Notes under the pieces: generated by a model
Seen by the model: only the letters and a program-made list of their open reading frames with translations
The model's database searches: none
What the model was told of the DNA's origin: nothing
Shown: positions 1-14,000 of the stretch, piece by piece
Numbering within the stretch: the first letter of the stretch is position 1
Layout: every line of letters begins with the position of its first letter
Origin: Flavobacterium sp. LPB0248
GTDB lineage: Bacteria > Bacteroidota > Bacteroidia > Flavobacteriales > Flavobacteriaceae
NCBI RefSeq assembly: GCF_013388355.1
Contig: NZ_CP058246.1
Coordinates: 620,001 to 684,000 of the forward strand
Reading direction: 5' to 3'
Length of the DNA stretch: 64,000 nucleotides
Program-made: the position numbers and the translations under genes

Positions 1-1939
<1,939 letters not shown>

Positions 1940-1965
1940 TCAAATGCAGAAAAAATAAAAGTTTT

Positions 1966-2006
1966 AAAAAATCAAAAATCAGACTGCAAATTCATGCAGC
2001 CTGATT
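1966..2006 (-). terminator. terminator after the adhesin/SprF/OmpA operon
   Basis: A 12-base stem with one mismatch (AATCAGGCTGCA pairing across a 6-base loop) is followed on the minus strand by a T-rich tract. It lies between the OmpA-family stop and ligA, so it probably ends the surface-protein operon. Confidence 0.7.
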
Positions 2007-2117
2007 CTCTCCTTGTCCATTATTCTTAAAAAAGAATTAAAAAAACCAACTTCCAAATGGTTTCGACTTTTTATATTTTTTAACTGAAAATCAATATCTT
2101 ACAGCGAAAATATAAAA

Positions 2118-4055
2118 TTATTTTTGAATAATGATAAAGTCTGAACGTCTATTTTGAGCATGCTCCTCTTCAGAACATTTTACACCATTTTTACATCTAT
2201 TGACTAATCGAGTTTCTCCATATCCAATGGCACTTTCGATTCTAGAAGGATCTATACCTTGCGAAAGGAGGTAATCTCTTGTTGATTTTGCTCTATTGTC
2301 TGAAAGTTTCAAATTGTACGCATCTTTTCCGCGCGAATCTGTATGAGATTCAATTTTGATTCTAATGTTTGGAAATTTCTGCATTACAAATACAACCTTA
2401 GTCAATTCTTCTACTGCTCTTGGTGTAATATCATATTTGTTATAGTCAAAATAAATTGGATTTACATCTACTTTTTCAACTCCTTGTTTTTTCACAACCA
2501 AATCGTCATAATTGCTCAATTCAAAATTCACATCTTTTATTTCGCCACCATTTTGATTGGTGGTTTCTACAGTTTTGTCATCGCTGCTATAATTTGGTTT
2601 AGCAGCAATCATTTTGACTACTTTGTTACAAGGAACTTCGATTGCATATTTACCATCAAAGTTTGTTTTGGTTTCGCCTAAAATTTCGCTAAAAGAATTA
2701 TAAGCCATTATGGTAACATCAGTCAAAGGCTTTTTGGTTTTATGATCGATAGCCATTCCAGAAATACTTTGATTACAAATTGGCTTTCCTTTTACAAAAG
2801 AATAGATATCGTCATCGCCTTTTCCTCCTGCTCGATTTGAAGAAAAATAGCCATAACTATCTGTTTTGTCAATTATAAAAGAAAAATCATCTTTGTTACT
2901 GTTGATTGGCGCTCCAAGGTTTTTTGGCACAGAAAAAGTTCCGTCTGCTTGAAGCTTACTTTCGTAAACATCTAGATCTCCCCAACCATAATGTCCGTCA
3001 GAAGAAAAATACAAGACTCCGTTTTGGAAGAATGGAAAAACTTCGTTGCCAATTGTATTGATATTTGGCCCTAAATTCTGAGGCGAACTCATAGTCCCAT
3101 CCGCCGCAATTTTCACCATATAAAGATCGGTTTCTCCTTGTCCTCCAGGCATATCTGAAGCAAAGAAAAGTAATCGTCCGTCTTCGCTTAATGCAGGATG
3201 CCCTACGGAGTAATCGTCACTATCAAAAAATACTTTTTCTGGATTTTCTAATTTATTATTTACGATCGATCCTTTAACAATCTGAAAATTATTAACTCTC
3301 GCCTCGTCTACTACCAATTTGTTTTTCTTTACAATATTGGTTGAATAATAAATCGTTTTTCCCTGACTATCAAAACTTGCCGTAGCTTCATGATACTTGG
3401 TCATTATATTTGGAAGGAAGACTGTTTCGTTGAATAAACTTCCATCAGCTGGATTTCTTTCTGCGATATACAAATTAAGAAAAGGCTGATTGTTCCAAGA
3501 ATACAATTTCTCGCTGAACTTTGTGGTATCGCGAGCTGATGTAAATACCACATTGTCTTTAAAAAATGTAGCTCCAAAATCTGATTTACTGGTATTAATA
3601 TCTAAATTTTTAATGGTATATAGAGGTTTTGCCTTTGCTACGCTGTCCATATATTTCTTTTGGGCAACATATCGGTTAATCTCTGTCTTATCACCTTTTT
3701 TATCTAAATATTCTTTTGTCATTTTATCTGCTTCGTCATAATCCATAACTGCTTTCATAGATTGGATGTAACGCAAGTAGTAAATATCAGTAAGATTATT
3801 TCCTTGCACTTCATATAATTTTCTGTACCATTTAAGTGCATTTCTAGAATCGGAAATAAAATAGTAGGAATCTGCCGCATTCTTCAAAGTCTGCGCTGAT
3901 GGATCTTTTATGTTTTGTAAACATTCTTCATAAGCTTTGGAAGCATCCAAATAAGAAAAGCTTCTAAATAGAGCATCAGCTTTCTTCAAATTAGTTTTTT
4001 GAGCGAAACTAAACGTAACGCTCAAAATTAAACATAGGATATATAGTTTTCTCAT
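2118..4055 (-). CDS. OmpA-family protein with TPR, PD40 propeller and carboxypeptidase-regulatory-like domain (PorE-like)
   Basis: A 645-residue exported protein likely to anchor an outer membrane complex to peptidoglycan. A signal peptide (residues 1-18, ending SFA-Q) is followed by TPR-like helices (about 20-130), a PD40/WD40-like beta-propeller (about 165-425, with repeats such as DGRLLFFASDMPGGQGETDLY), a carboxypeptidase-regulatory-like fold (about 432-515) and a C-terminal OmpA peptidoglycan-binding domain (about 535-640; IESHTDSRG, RRSDF). This is the domain order of P. gingivalis PorE and of flavobacterial OmpA proteins encoded beside SprF-like proteins. It starts 11 bases after the SprF-like gene and is the last gene of the operon. 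A role in secretion or anchoring of the neighbouring adhesin is inferred from context. Confidence 0.9.
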   Translation of the reverse strand: MRKLYILCLILSVTFSFAQKTNLKKADALFRSFSYLDASKAYEECLQNIKDPSAQTLKNAADSYYFISDSRNALKWYRKLYEVQGNNLTDIYYLRYIQSMKAVMDYDEADKMTKEYLDKKGDKTEINRYVAQKKYMDSVAKAKPLYTIKNLDINTSKSDFGATFFKDNVVFTSARDTTKFSEKLYSWNNQPFLNLYIAERNPADGSLFNETVFLPNIMTKYHEATASFDSQGKTIYYSTNIVKKNKLVVDEARVNNFQIVKGSIVNNKLENPEKVFFDSDDYSVGHPALSEDGRLLFFASDMPGGQGETDLYMVKIAADGTMSSPQNLGPNINTIGNEVFPFFQNGVLYFSSDGHYGWGDLDVYESKLQADGTFSVPKNLGAPINSNKDDFSFIIDKTDSYGYFSSNRAGGKGDDDIYSFVKGKPICNQSISGMAIDHKTKKPLTDVTIMAYNSFSEILGETKTNFDGKYAIEVPCNKVVKMIAAKPNYSSDDKTVETTNQNGGEIKDVNFELSNYDDLVVKKQGVEKVDVNPIYFDYNKYDITPRAVEELTKVVFVMQKFPNIRIKIESHTDSRGKDAYNLKLSDNRAKSTRDYLLSQGIDPSRIESAIGYGETRLVNRCKNGVKCSEEEHAQNRRSDFIIIQK

Positions 4056-4066
4056 AAGTTTTATTT

Positions 4067-4999
4067 TTAGAAGAATCGAGGAGATTTAATTTTACTTTGT
4101 TTTTGCACAAATTGATAACGCAAGATGAATTCGTGTGAACCATCATTGTATTTGTTCAATTGGCTTACAGTGTAATCAAAAGCATATCCAAGAAAGAAAC
4201 TTGGTGATATTTGAAAACCTGCCAGTATGCTTATCGAATCATCTGTTCGATATGCTCCTCCTATAACAAACTTTTCCTGAATCATGAAATTTGCCGATAT
4301 ATCTGCGGTAAGCGGAGCACCACTTACTGCTTTTACTAAAAATGCTGGTTTAAATTTCAAATTTGGATTCAAATCAAAAACATAACCTCCCATTAAATAG
4401 TAATGCATACGCTCATAATCAATAGATTCACGAACATCGTCATAGTAATCATTCTGAATAAAACTCGGAATCGAAAATCCTACATACCATTTATCTGTAT
4501 AATAGTAAATCCCTGCTCCAACAGCTAATTTCATCTGATTATTAATGTTCTGATTTAACAAAACATCATCATTATCATAATATCTTCCTTTAGACCAATC
4601 GATGTTTAACATTCTTGTTCCTGCTTTAATACCAAAAGCCAATCTTTTTTCATAACCAAGAGGCAATGAATAAGAAAAGTTTCCATCAAGATATAGTTCG
4701 TTGGAAGGTCCAATTTTATCATTTACAATGCTTAAACCCAATCCAAGTTTTTCATTTCTAAGTGGAGAATGAATGGAGAAAGATTGTGTTTCTGGTGCAC
4801 CAGGCATTCCTACCCATTGAGAACGATATAAAAGTGCTGCTTCTATGGTTCCGGTAGATCCAGCATACGCTGGATTTACCGCCATAGTGTTATACATATA
4901 CTGCGTATATTCGGGATCTTGCTGTGCCGAAGCGCAAACCGTAATAAAAGAACATATTAAAATGAAATATGTTTCTAATGATTTTATATATAGTTTCAT
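4067..4999 (-). CDS. PorP/SprF family type IX secretion outer membrane protein
   Basis: A 310-residue outer membrane beta-barrel with a signal peptide (about residues 1-25, ending ASAQ). The family signature at the mature N-terminus is clear: PEYTQYMYNTMAVNPAYAGS followed by YRSQWVGMPGAP. SprF-like proteins are the dedicated partners that T9SS substrates with a type B C-terminal signal need for secretion and attachment, as SprF is for the gliding adhesin SprB in F. johnsoniae. This gene lies directly downstream of a type B substrate (47 bases), the same arrangement as sprB-sprF. It is a paralogue, not necessarily SprF itself, so no symbol is given. The C-terminus ends in charged residues plus FF, as expected for an outer membrane strand. 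Confidence 0.93.
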   Translation of the reverse strand: MKLYIKSLETYFILICSFITVCASAQQDPEYTQYMYNTMAVNPAYAGSTGTIEAALLYRSQWVGMPGAPETQSFSIHSPLRNEKLGLGLSIVNDKIGPSNELYLDGNFSYSLPLGYEKRLAFGIKAGTRMLNIDWSKGRYYDNDDVLLNQNINNQMKLAVGAGIYYYTDKWYVGFSIPSFIQNDYYDDVRESIDYERMHYYLMGGYVFDLNPNLKFKPAFLVKAVSGAPLTADISANFMIQEKFVIGGAYRTDDSISILAGFQISPSFFLGYAFDYTVSQLNKYNDGSHEFILRYQFVQKQSKIKSPRFF

Positions 5000-5046
5000 A
5001 ACGATACTTATTTAGTTTAATTAATTAGATGATTAATAGAAGTGGG

Positions 5047-8000
5047 TTATCTCATGATAGACAACCAGCCTTTTTTAACCGTTCCATCTCCAATGGTTAT
5101 CACATAAAAATAAGTACCTGTTGGCAGCATATCTCCTCTATTAATTACACCGGATACATTTGCTGTTCCGTTCCAATCATTTTCATAATGTGCTTTACTA
5201 TACACTAATGCTCCGTATCTGTTGAACACTTTCAACTCGTTGTTTGGATAAGACTCAATACAGTCTATTCTGAACAAATCGTTTTTACCATCATTATTTG
5301 GAGTAAACTCATTGTAAACAGTTAAACAAATTGGTTCTAATGTAACTGAAGCTGAATTGTTTGATGCATCAACATCTAGCGGAGTTGAAGTTTCTACAGT
5401 TGCGACACTTGTATAATTACCATTTGGTAAAACTTCTGCCACTATTGTCAATACTACACTCTGACCTGCATTAAGCGTTGGTATTGTCCAAAGCTGTGTT
5501 GCTGGATCGTATGTTCCTGATGTTGCAGATGAACTTACCAATTGTAAACCACTAGGAAGTAAATCACTCACAAGCGTATTGATGAAATCGCCTTCTCCTA
5601 CATTGTTTACAGTTATTGTAAAGGTTACCTGATCACCAAAATTTGGAGTTGGATTATCAACCGTATGAGTAATCGTTAGATCTGAACAGCTTGCTACAGT
5701 AACATTTAGAGTTTTTATGGTTCTCTCATCACAATTATTAACATAAGCCACTGTTACAGTTCCAGGACCAATATCTGACCAAGAAACAGTTACAGATCCA
5801 TCGTTTGTACCTCCGCCTGAAACAATTGTACCTCCGTTAATAGTCCATACATAATTAGATTTACCATTTGCAATTGAATACGTTACTCCTTTGAATACAC
5901 ATGGAGTATCATCTGTTGAAGCAATTTGAACTGCAGCATCATTTTCGAATGCAATTGTAATTCCTAGTCTTGGTCCGTTATCACAACCATTAAATGTATT
6001 GGTCAATGCTCCAGCATAATAAGTAGTTGCTGTAAGTGGAGTTGTATTAGCCAATGGTGTTCCACCAGTTGCTGATGCATACCAAACTACATTTGTTTCG
6101 TTTACCAAAATATTAGCCAATGTTGGCACTGCAGATAAACAGAAAGTTTGTGTTGTTCTTGGTGTTGTTATCACGCTTGGTGAATTTACATTTACTACAA
6201 CAGCCAATCTAGCTGGATTTTCGCAACCAATTGTACTTGAAACTGCACCATAATATGTGCCTGTAACAAGTGCTGTTGTTGGCGGAATTGCTGTTCCTCC
6301 TGTTGCTGTGCTATACCAAATAACATTTGCTTCGTTTACTTGAATGTTTGCCACTGTTGGCGAATTTAAAGTACAGAAGTTTTGTGTTGTGTTAGCTGTA
6401 GTCGGTGTCGCGCTTGGATTAACTACGGTAACAGTTACCTGAAGACGAGTTGAACTTTCGCAACCTATTCCATCTACAATACTTCCAAAATATACTCCAG
6501 AAGCAAGAGCTGTTCCTGCAGGAATTGCTGTTCCTCCTGTGGCAGTTGTAAACCAAGTTACATTGCTTTCATTTACTTGAATGTTTGCAATCGTTGGCGC
6601 ATTTACAGAACAGAAAGTCTGTGCTATATTGTTTGTTGTTGGATTTGCTGGATTACCAACTGTTACAGCCACTTGCAATCTTACGCTGCTTTCACATCCT
6701 GTTGCTAAATCTTTAATTGCTCCAAAGTAAGATGTCGTTGTTAAAGCATCTGTTGCAGCTAAAGCAGTTCCTCCTACTTGTGCTGTATACCAAACTACAT
6801 TACTTTCATTCACTTGGATATTGGCAACTGTTGGATTTGCTCCTGAACAGAAATTTTGTGCTGTACTATTTGTTGTTGGCGTTGCAGGATCAGTTACATT
6901 CACATCAACCGGTAATCTCGTAGCGCTTTCACATCTAGTCAACGGATCTGAAATTGCCGCAAAATACTGGCCTGTAGTTAAAGCTGCTGTTGGCGCAATT
7001 ACTGTTCCGCCTGTCATAGCTGTGTACCAAACTATATTTGCTTGATTGAACTGAACGCTTGCAAATGTCGGAAGATCTTCTTTACAGAAGTTTTGTGGTC
7101 CTGCTGTCACCAAAGTCGGAGTTCCTGGATCATTTACATTCACATCAACCGGTAGTCTTGTAGCGCTTTCACAGCCTGCTGTTGGATCTGAAATTGCCGC
7201 AAAATACTGGCCTGTGGTTAAAGCTGCTGTTGGAGCAATTACTGTTCCGCCTGTCATAGCCGTATACCAAACTATATTTGCCTGATTGAACTGAACGCTT
7301 GCAAAAGTCGGCGCATTTGCAAGACAGAAGTTCTGCGATCCTGGCGTTACCAAAGTCGGAGTTCCTGGATCGTTTACATTCACATCAACCGGTAATCTCG
7401 TAGCGCTTTCACATCTAGTCAACGGATCTGAAATTGCCGCAAAATACTGGCCTGTGGTTAAAGCCGTTGTTGGCGCAATCAATGTTCCGCCTGTCATAGC
7501 TGTATACCAAACTATATTTGCTTCATTTGTCTGAATGCTTGCAAATGTAGGCTGATCTTCTGTACAGAAGTTCTGAGGTCCTGCTGTCACCAAAGTCGGA
7601 GTTCCAGGGTCTGTTACATTTACATCAACAGGTAGTCTTGTAGCGCTTTCACAGCCTGTCAATAGATCTGAGATTGCTGCAAAATACTGGCCAGTTGTAA
7701 GAGCTGTTGTTGATGGAATCAATGTTCCGCCTGTTAAAGCAGTGTACCAAACTATATTTGCCTGACTGAATTGAATGCTTGCAAATGTCGGAAGATCTTC
7801 TTTACAGAAATTTTGCACTCCTGCTGTTACTAGAGTCGGTGTTCCTGGATCATTTACAATTACATCAACTGTTAATCTTGAAGCACTTTCGCAGCCTGTC
7901 GTTGGATCTGAGATCGCTGCAAAATACTGCCCTGTTGTCAGAGCTGTTGTTGGCGCAATTACTGTTCCGCCTGTTATAGCTGTATACCAAACAATGTTAG

Positions 8001-11000
8001 CTTCATTAGTCTGGATGCTTGCAAAAGTTGGAGCATTTGCCAAACAGAAGTTTTGCGTTCCCGCAGTTACCAATGTTGGAGTTCCTGGATCGTTTACAAT
8101 TACATCAACCGTTAATCTCGCGGCACTTTCGCAGCCTGTCGCTGGATCTGAGATTGCTGCAAAATATTGGCCTGTTGTCAGAGCTGTTGCCGATGGAATC
8201 AATGTTCCGCCTGTTATAGCTGTATACCAAACTATATTTGCTTCATTAGTCTGAATGCTTGCAAATGTTGAAAGATCTTCTTTACAGAAAGTTTGCACTC
8301 CTGCTGTCACCAAAGTCGGAGTCCCTGGGTCGTTTACATTCACATCAACCGGTAATCTCGTAGCGCTTTCACAGCCTGTTAACAGATCTGAGATTGCTGC
8401 AAAATACTGGCCTGTTGTCAGAGCTGTTGTTGATGGAATCAATGTTCCGCCTGTAAAAGCAGTGTACCAAACTATATTTGCCTGATTGAATTGAATGCTT
8501 GCAAATGTCGGAAGATCTTCTTTACAGAAATTTTGCACTCCTGCTGTCACCAAAGTTGGTGTTCCTGGATCGTTTACATGTACTGTTATTTCTGATCTAA
8601 CTGAACTCTCACAACCTAATAAATCCTTTATAGCTCCATAATAAATTGTTCCATCAACCAATGCTGTTGTTGGATCTAATGCAGTTCCTCCCATATCAGA
8701 AAGATACCAAACTACATTAGCTTCATTTGCCTGAAGATTAGCCACCGTTGGCGCATTGATTAAACAGAAATTCTGTGTATTCTCTGTGGATGTTGGTGTT
8801 GGAGGATTATTAACTATTACAGTAGCCGCTTTAAGCTCTCCGTTTTTATTTTGACATGTATTGTCACTTGTAACAGCCACATAATAAGTAAGAGGACTCA
8901 TAGCAGGCGTTAAACCTGATACGGTTAAAACTCCCGTAGTGCTATCAACAGCATACGTTACGCCACTTACAGTTCCATTTAAAATTGGCTGTGTTTTATT
9001 GGCATCTAAGTACCAGAAGAAAACAGGAGTTGACAACGTACTTGTTGGCGTTAATACTGCATCTGTATTATGACAAATAGAAGCGTTATTTACCACTATA
9101 TCCGATTCAAGAGAAGTTGGTAAGATTGTAAATGTTACTTGTTTTCTGTTTGCTGGTATAGTTTCACAATATTCATCTGAACTAACTCCTAAATAATAAG
9201 TATAAGTTCCAGGAGCTAATCCGTTTATTACTAATTTAGATGTTGTTTCACCTGCAATTAACTGACTTGTTGTTCCATCAAAACTATACCAGTAGTATAC
9301 TGGATTCGTAAGAACTGGTGTATTGCTTAAAATCGCATCTAATGTTACTGTTCCTGTTTCAGAACAAATAATAGTACTATTTCCTCCATTGATAGTTACA
9401 TTTGCTACTGCAGATACAGGAGTAGTAGCTCTAACAACTACTGTTACCTCTCCTCTTTCTAAAGCCGCACAACCGTAACGAATTGGCTGAACATAATATT
9501 TATAAGTCCCCGCAGGCAATGTAACCGGAATTGTATAAGTTTGACCACTAGCTACAAGATTCCCTCCTGTTGGCGAGTCATACCAAGCGTAATCAGCACA
9601 CGATTTAGGCGGTACCTGGAGAGTAATATCATCTCCCGGACAGACTGTTAATTTATTATCAAGATCACTTCCAATAACTTTCGTATTGGTTACACGATCG
9701 ATAGTATGAACTCTTAACTGATCTAAAACACTTGCTACACCTCCAAAAGTAATTACTACTTTATCATATGGTTGTGTTTGAGGCGCCACAATTGTCATAG
9801 CCATTGTATCTCCCGAAAGTAATTTTAAAGTCAATAAACTACTTGTATTTTCTATCGGAGCACCAACAGCAATATTGCCTGAATACAACTGAATTCTAAA
9901 TCCTGTAAGTAAGTTAAGATTTAAAAGTGTTCCTGGTTTAGAAATTGTAATTCTTAAACTATCCCCAACCATAGACGGTGTTCTAAATGTTGTAGTAAGT
10001 TCAGCAGCCGCAAGTACTCCTGCTCCGCTAAACATTGTAGCATAAGTAGCAACATCGCCATCGGCTACATTCCATGGGTTAGAAACACCTACGGTAGCGG
10101 TTAAAGCACCAACGCCCATATCTTTTACGCCAGAGAAAATATCTTCAATATCTCCTTGACCACAAGCTATTTGCGTAACTTGTTTTTTGTAATAAGCATC
10201 ATAAACATTAACATTTTGTGCCACACTTAAAACTGATCCTAATTGTACACGAATACCATCATAATCCTGAACGCCTGAAGCATTAGAAGGTACAAATGTG
10301 TATTCGAATGAATTTTGACCTGGTAATAAATTCAATAATGAACTTGATACCGATTGTAAAGTTCCAATGTCAATTGGATTATTAGATCCGTCGCGTTTAG
10401 TACCTATCACTGAAACACTTTGACCAACAGCAATTAAACTGTTCTCTAGACCTAATTTTACTGTTACTGGAGTTCCTTTTGGTATCGTTGTTGGCCATTG
10501 TAAATTTTGCCATGTAGTTCCAATACCTAAAAGTCCCAAACCAGTCGTAATAGTCGAAAAAGTACTTGGATCAGTATCTACTGCCAAAGCTCCATTTGTC
10601 ACATTGCCTGTAATAACTGAACCTGATAATTGAGAATTAGCATAAACTCTTTCTAAAAGAGTATCACAAGTCGCAGGATCAATAACGCTAATAGTTACCG
10701 TTTGGCTTGTAGTACAAGGTCCATTGCTAGCAACTACAGTATAAGTGAAAACTCCTACTGTATTAAGAGGACCTGTACTATTAGATCCTAAAGCATTTCC
10801 TTGTGGATCGTACCAAGTTATGGTTCCGTTTGATGATGCTGTTAAAGTAACTGATGAACCTTTTGTAACCGCTATTGAATTTGTTACCCCTGTCAATGTT
10901 GGCAATGGAGTTACATTTACGGTTACCGGTACTTTTACTGATGGGCAAGCAACGCCTGTTTGTTGGGCTTGAATAAAATAATTTCCACTTACTGTTATAT

Positions 11001-14000
11001 TTGCGGCAGCTTGATCTGTAATTGGATTATTGGCTGAATCAAAGAAAGTGTAAGTTACATTTGCATCAAAATTTGTAATAGCATCTTTTAGGTTAACTTT
11101 AGTACATCCCGCAAATGGACTTGTAACAGTCAAACCTGAACCAGCTGGATAATTTACAACTACTTCTTTTAATGTCCCATTTACGTTTTCACAAAGTCCT
11201 CCATTAGAAACAGATACATAATATGTGTATGTAGGACTAGCAGAAGTAAGTCCGCTAATTGTTAATGCCCCTGTTGCAGGATCTTTTACATAAGTTATTC
11301 CTGCTACTGTACCTGTAGTAATTTCTTGTGTTTTATTTTGATCTGTATAATATCTAAATGTTGCTCCCGCTAAAGCAGATGTTGGAGCTAACACAATTCC
11401 TCCTGCACAAGAAGCAGTCAAAGGACTTGCAATTGTAATATCTGCATCTGTTGGAATAGATAACACATTAACCGTAACAGGCTGACGAACACTATTAATA
11501 CAAGTTCCCCCACGAGTTGCTTCTAAATAATAAATTGTAGTAGCAGTTAATGGAAGAGTTGGGCTAACTGACACAATATTTCCACCTGTAGGAGCATCGT
11601 ACCATGTAAAGGTTTCAGTTCCTGTAGAAGAAGCTGCTAATGTTGCTGTTTGTCCAGCACAAATTGGCGTTGCCGCTCCCGTTATTGTTGCATTTGGAAA
11701 TCTATAAGAAGCGCCATAAATATTTACAGTAGTTAATAAGCCAACTAATGCTCCCAATCTAATATCTACTCTATCGAATGCGGCAGTCGACGGGTAACTA
11801 ACTTTAAATTTATTTCCTGACAATACTTGTAAATTCAATAAACTACTATTTACCGCAAGTCTTCCAGGATTTTCAACTCCTGCTAAAGAAGTTCCTATAC
11901 TTACAGATCCTAACAATGCAGCATCAGCAAGACCACCTGGCAATTCTAATTCAACATCAACAATATCTCCCGCTTGACCAGGTGTTAGAAAATTTAATTC
12001 TTGTTGTATGTATGAATTAAGTACTCCCGCAGTTATAGTCAAAGAAGAAAATGTATTTGGATTTCCATCAACAGCGTTAAGTCCGTTAACGCCATTACAT
12101 AAAACACATAATAAGCCAGGGTCAACAGTTATTGCTTGTGAACTTGGTTGCAAACAAGTACTAACCGTATTGGTTACCATTACATTAATCGCAGTTCTTG
12201 AAGTACTTTTACAATCTGATGCAGTACTCACAGCTTCAACATAAAATGTTTTATTTGCAGTTAAAACGGGATTAGGTGTATAGATATTACTGCCAGTACC
12301 TTGTAAAAGATTTCCTCCTGTTGGAGCATCATACCATAAATAAGAAACTCCAGGATTGCTTACAACAGACAGCTGTACATTCTGACCTGACTGAATAATA
12401 ACGTTCGCAGATACAGGAACCGGAGGCGCTGGTCTTGGATTAACATTTACATTAACTGGTGTACGAGCACTTAAACAAGTTCCAATTACCGCTTCAATAT
12501 AATATGTTGTTGGAGCAGTCAAACTTGGAGTTACAAAAGAAGTCCCTGTAAATACCAAAGTTCCTCCTGTTGCTGCATCATACCAATTATATGTTGTACC
12601 GGCAACTGGAGATTGAATTGTTATCGTTGTAGTTTCTCCGCTACATAAATTTGTAGGAACAGTAGAAATCGATGTTGGTGCCACTGGATTATTTACAGTA
12701 ACTGCAGCAGGATTTCTTTCACTATTAACACAACCATTACGAGTTAGTTCAACATAATAAATTGTATTTGCTGTTAAAGCTGGTGTAGTAAATGAAGCTG
12801 TGCTTGCTAATAAATTTCCACCTGTTAAAGCATCATACCATTTAATGGTTTCGCCCAAAGCCAGAGTAGCATTTAAAGTTGCCGTTTGTCCACTGCAAAT
12901 CGTAGTATTTCCAGAAATAGTTGGAGCTTGATATCTATAAGTAGCCTGATAAATATCTAAATTAGTTAAAAGGCCTAAAACTCCTCCTAAACGAACTTCC
13001 ACACGGTCGAAGTTAGCACCTGCTTTAACACTTGCTCTATATTTAGTACCACTTAATAACTGTAAAGTAATAAGAGGATTATTAATCGTAACTCTATCAT
13101 TATTATAAGTTGCACCATTATAGGTTGCTAAACTAATAGCACTTAATAACTGGACATCTGCTAGGCCTCCTGGTAATTCTAAATCGACATCAACAGTATC
13201 TCCAGCTTTTCCTGGATTTGTGAATTGTAATGTTTGTTGCATAGACCCTGATACATTAGCAGGAATAGTCAATCTTGCTGCAGTTGAAGGATTTCCATCT
13301 ACAGAGAAATTCGGATTTGTAGCGTTACACAACAAACATATACCAATTTGAGTAGTTACCTGACTGCTGGCTTCAAGACATCCTCCAGAAGCTGTCGGCT
13401 GAACCGTTACGGTTACAGGCACTCTGGTTGCACTTACACAACCTCCTGTAAGATTAACAGATTCAACATAATAAGTCTTAGTTGCTGTTAAAATTGGAGT
13501 GGTAAAAGTATTCGAATTAGCTAATAGTTTTGTTCCTCCTGTCGGAACATCATACCAATCTAAACCAATACCAGGTTCTGTAGTAGAAGCGCTTAAAGTT
13601 GCATTCTGACCAGAAAGTATCGATACACTTTGTGTTAAAACTGTTGCCAAAGCAGGAACTGAAGTCGACGTAACTGTAACTGGAGTACGCGTTGATTTAC
13701 ATGTTCCAATTGAGGCTTCTACATAAAAAGTAGTAGTGCCTGTTGGCACTGTTGGTGTATAAGTACTTCCTGTAGTTAAAAGAGTTCCTGCCGTCGCAGC
13801 ATCATACCAATTATAAGTGGTGCCTAATACCGGATTTATAACAGATAATGTCGTTGCCTGCGTTGCTCCAGCAGAGCAAATAGTGGTACCAGTAGTACTT
13901 ATGACAGGCGCAATAGGCTGAAGTACATTAATTGTAACAGGTAATCGCTGATCACTTTCGCAACCAGCATTTCTTGAAGTACTTACATAATATGTAGTCG

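Noticed and set aside
2343..2681. Plus-strand 112-codon open frame
   Set aside because: Lies antisense within the OmpA-family gene and has no homologous pattern.
7775..8254. Plus-strand 159-codon open frame and similar frames through the adhesin repeat region
   Set aside because: These are antisense to the 240-bp repeats and repeat with the same period; they are by-products of the repeated coding sequence on the other strand.
6640..8580. Regularly spaced direct repeats considered as a CRISPR array
   Set aside because: The 240-base period, in-frame coding content and absence of unique spacers show protein repeats.
13290..13380. Possible frameshift or gene boundary within the giant adhesin
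   Set aside because: The frame is continuous from the signal peptide to the C-terminal sorting domain, so the locus is a single intact gene.
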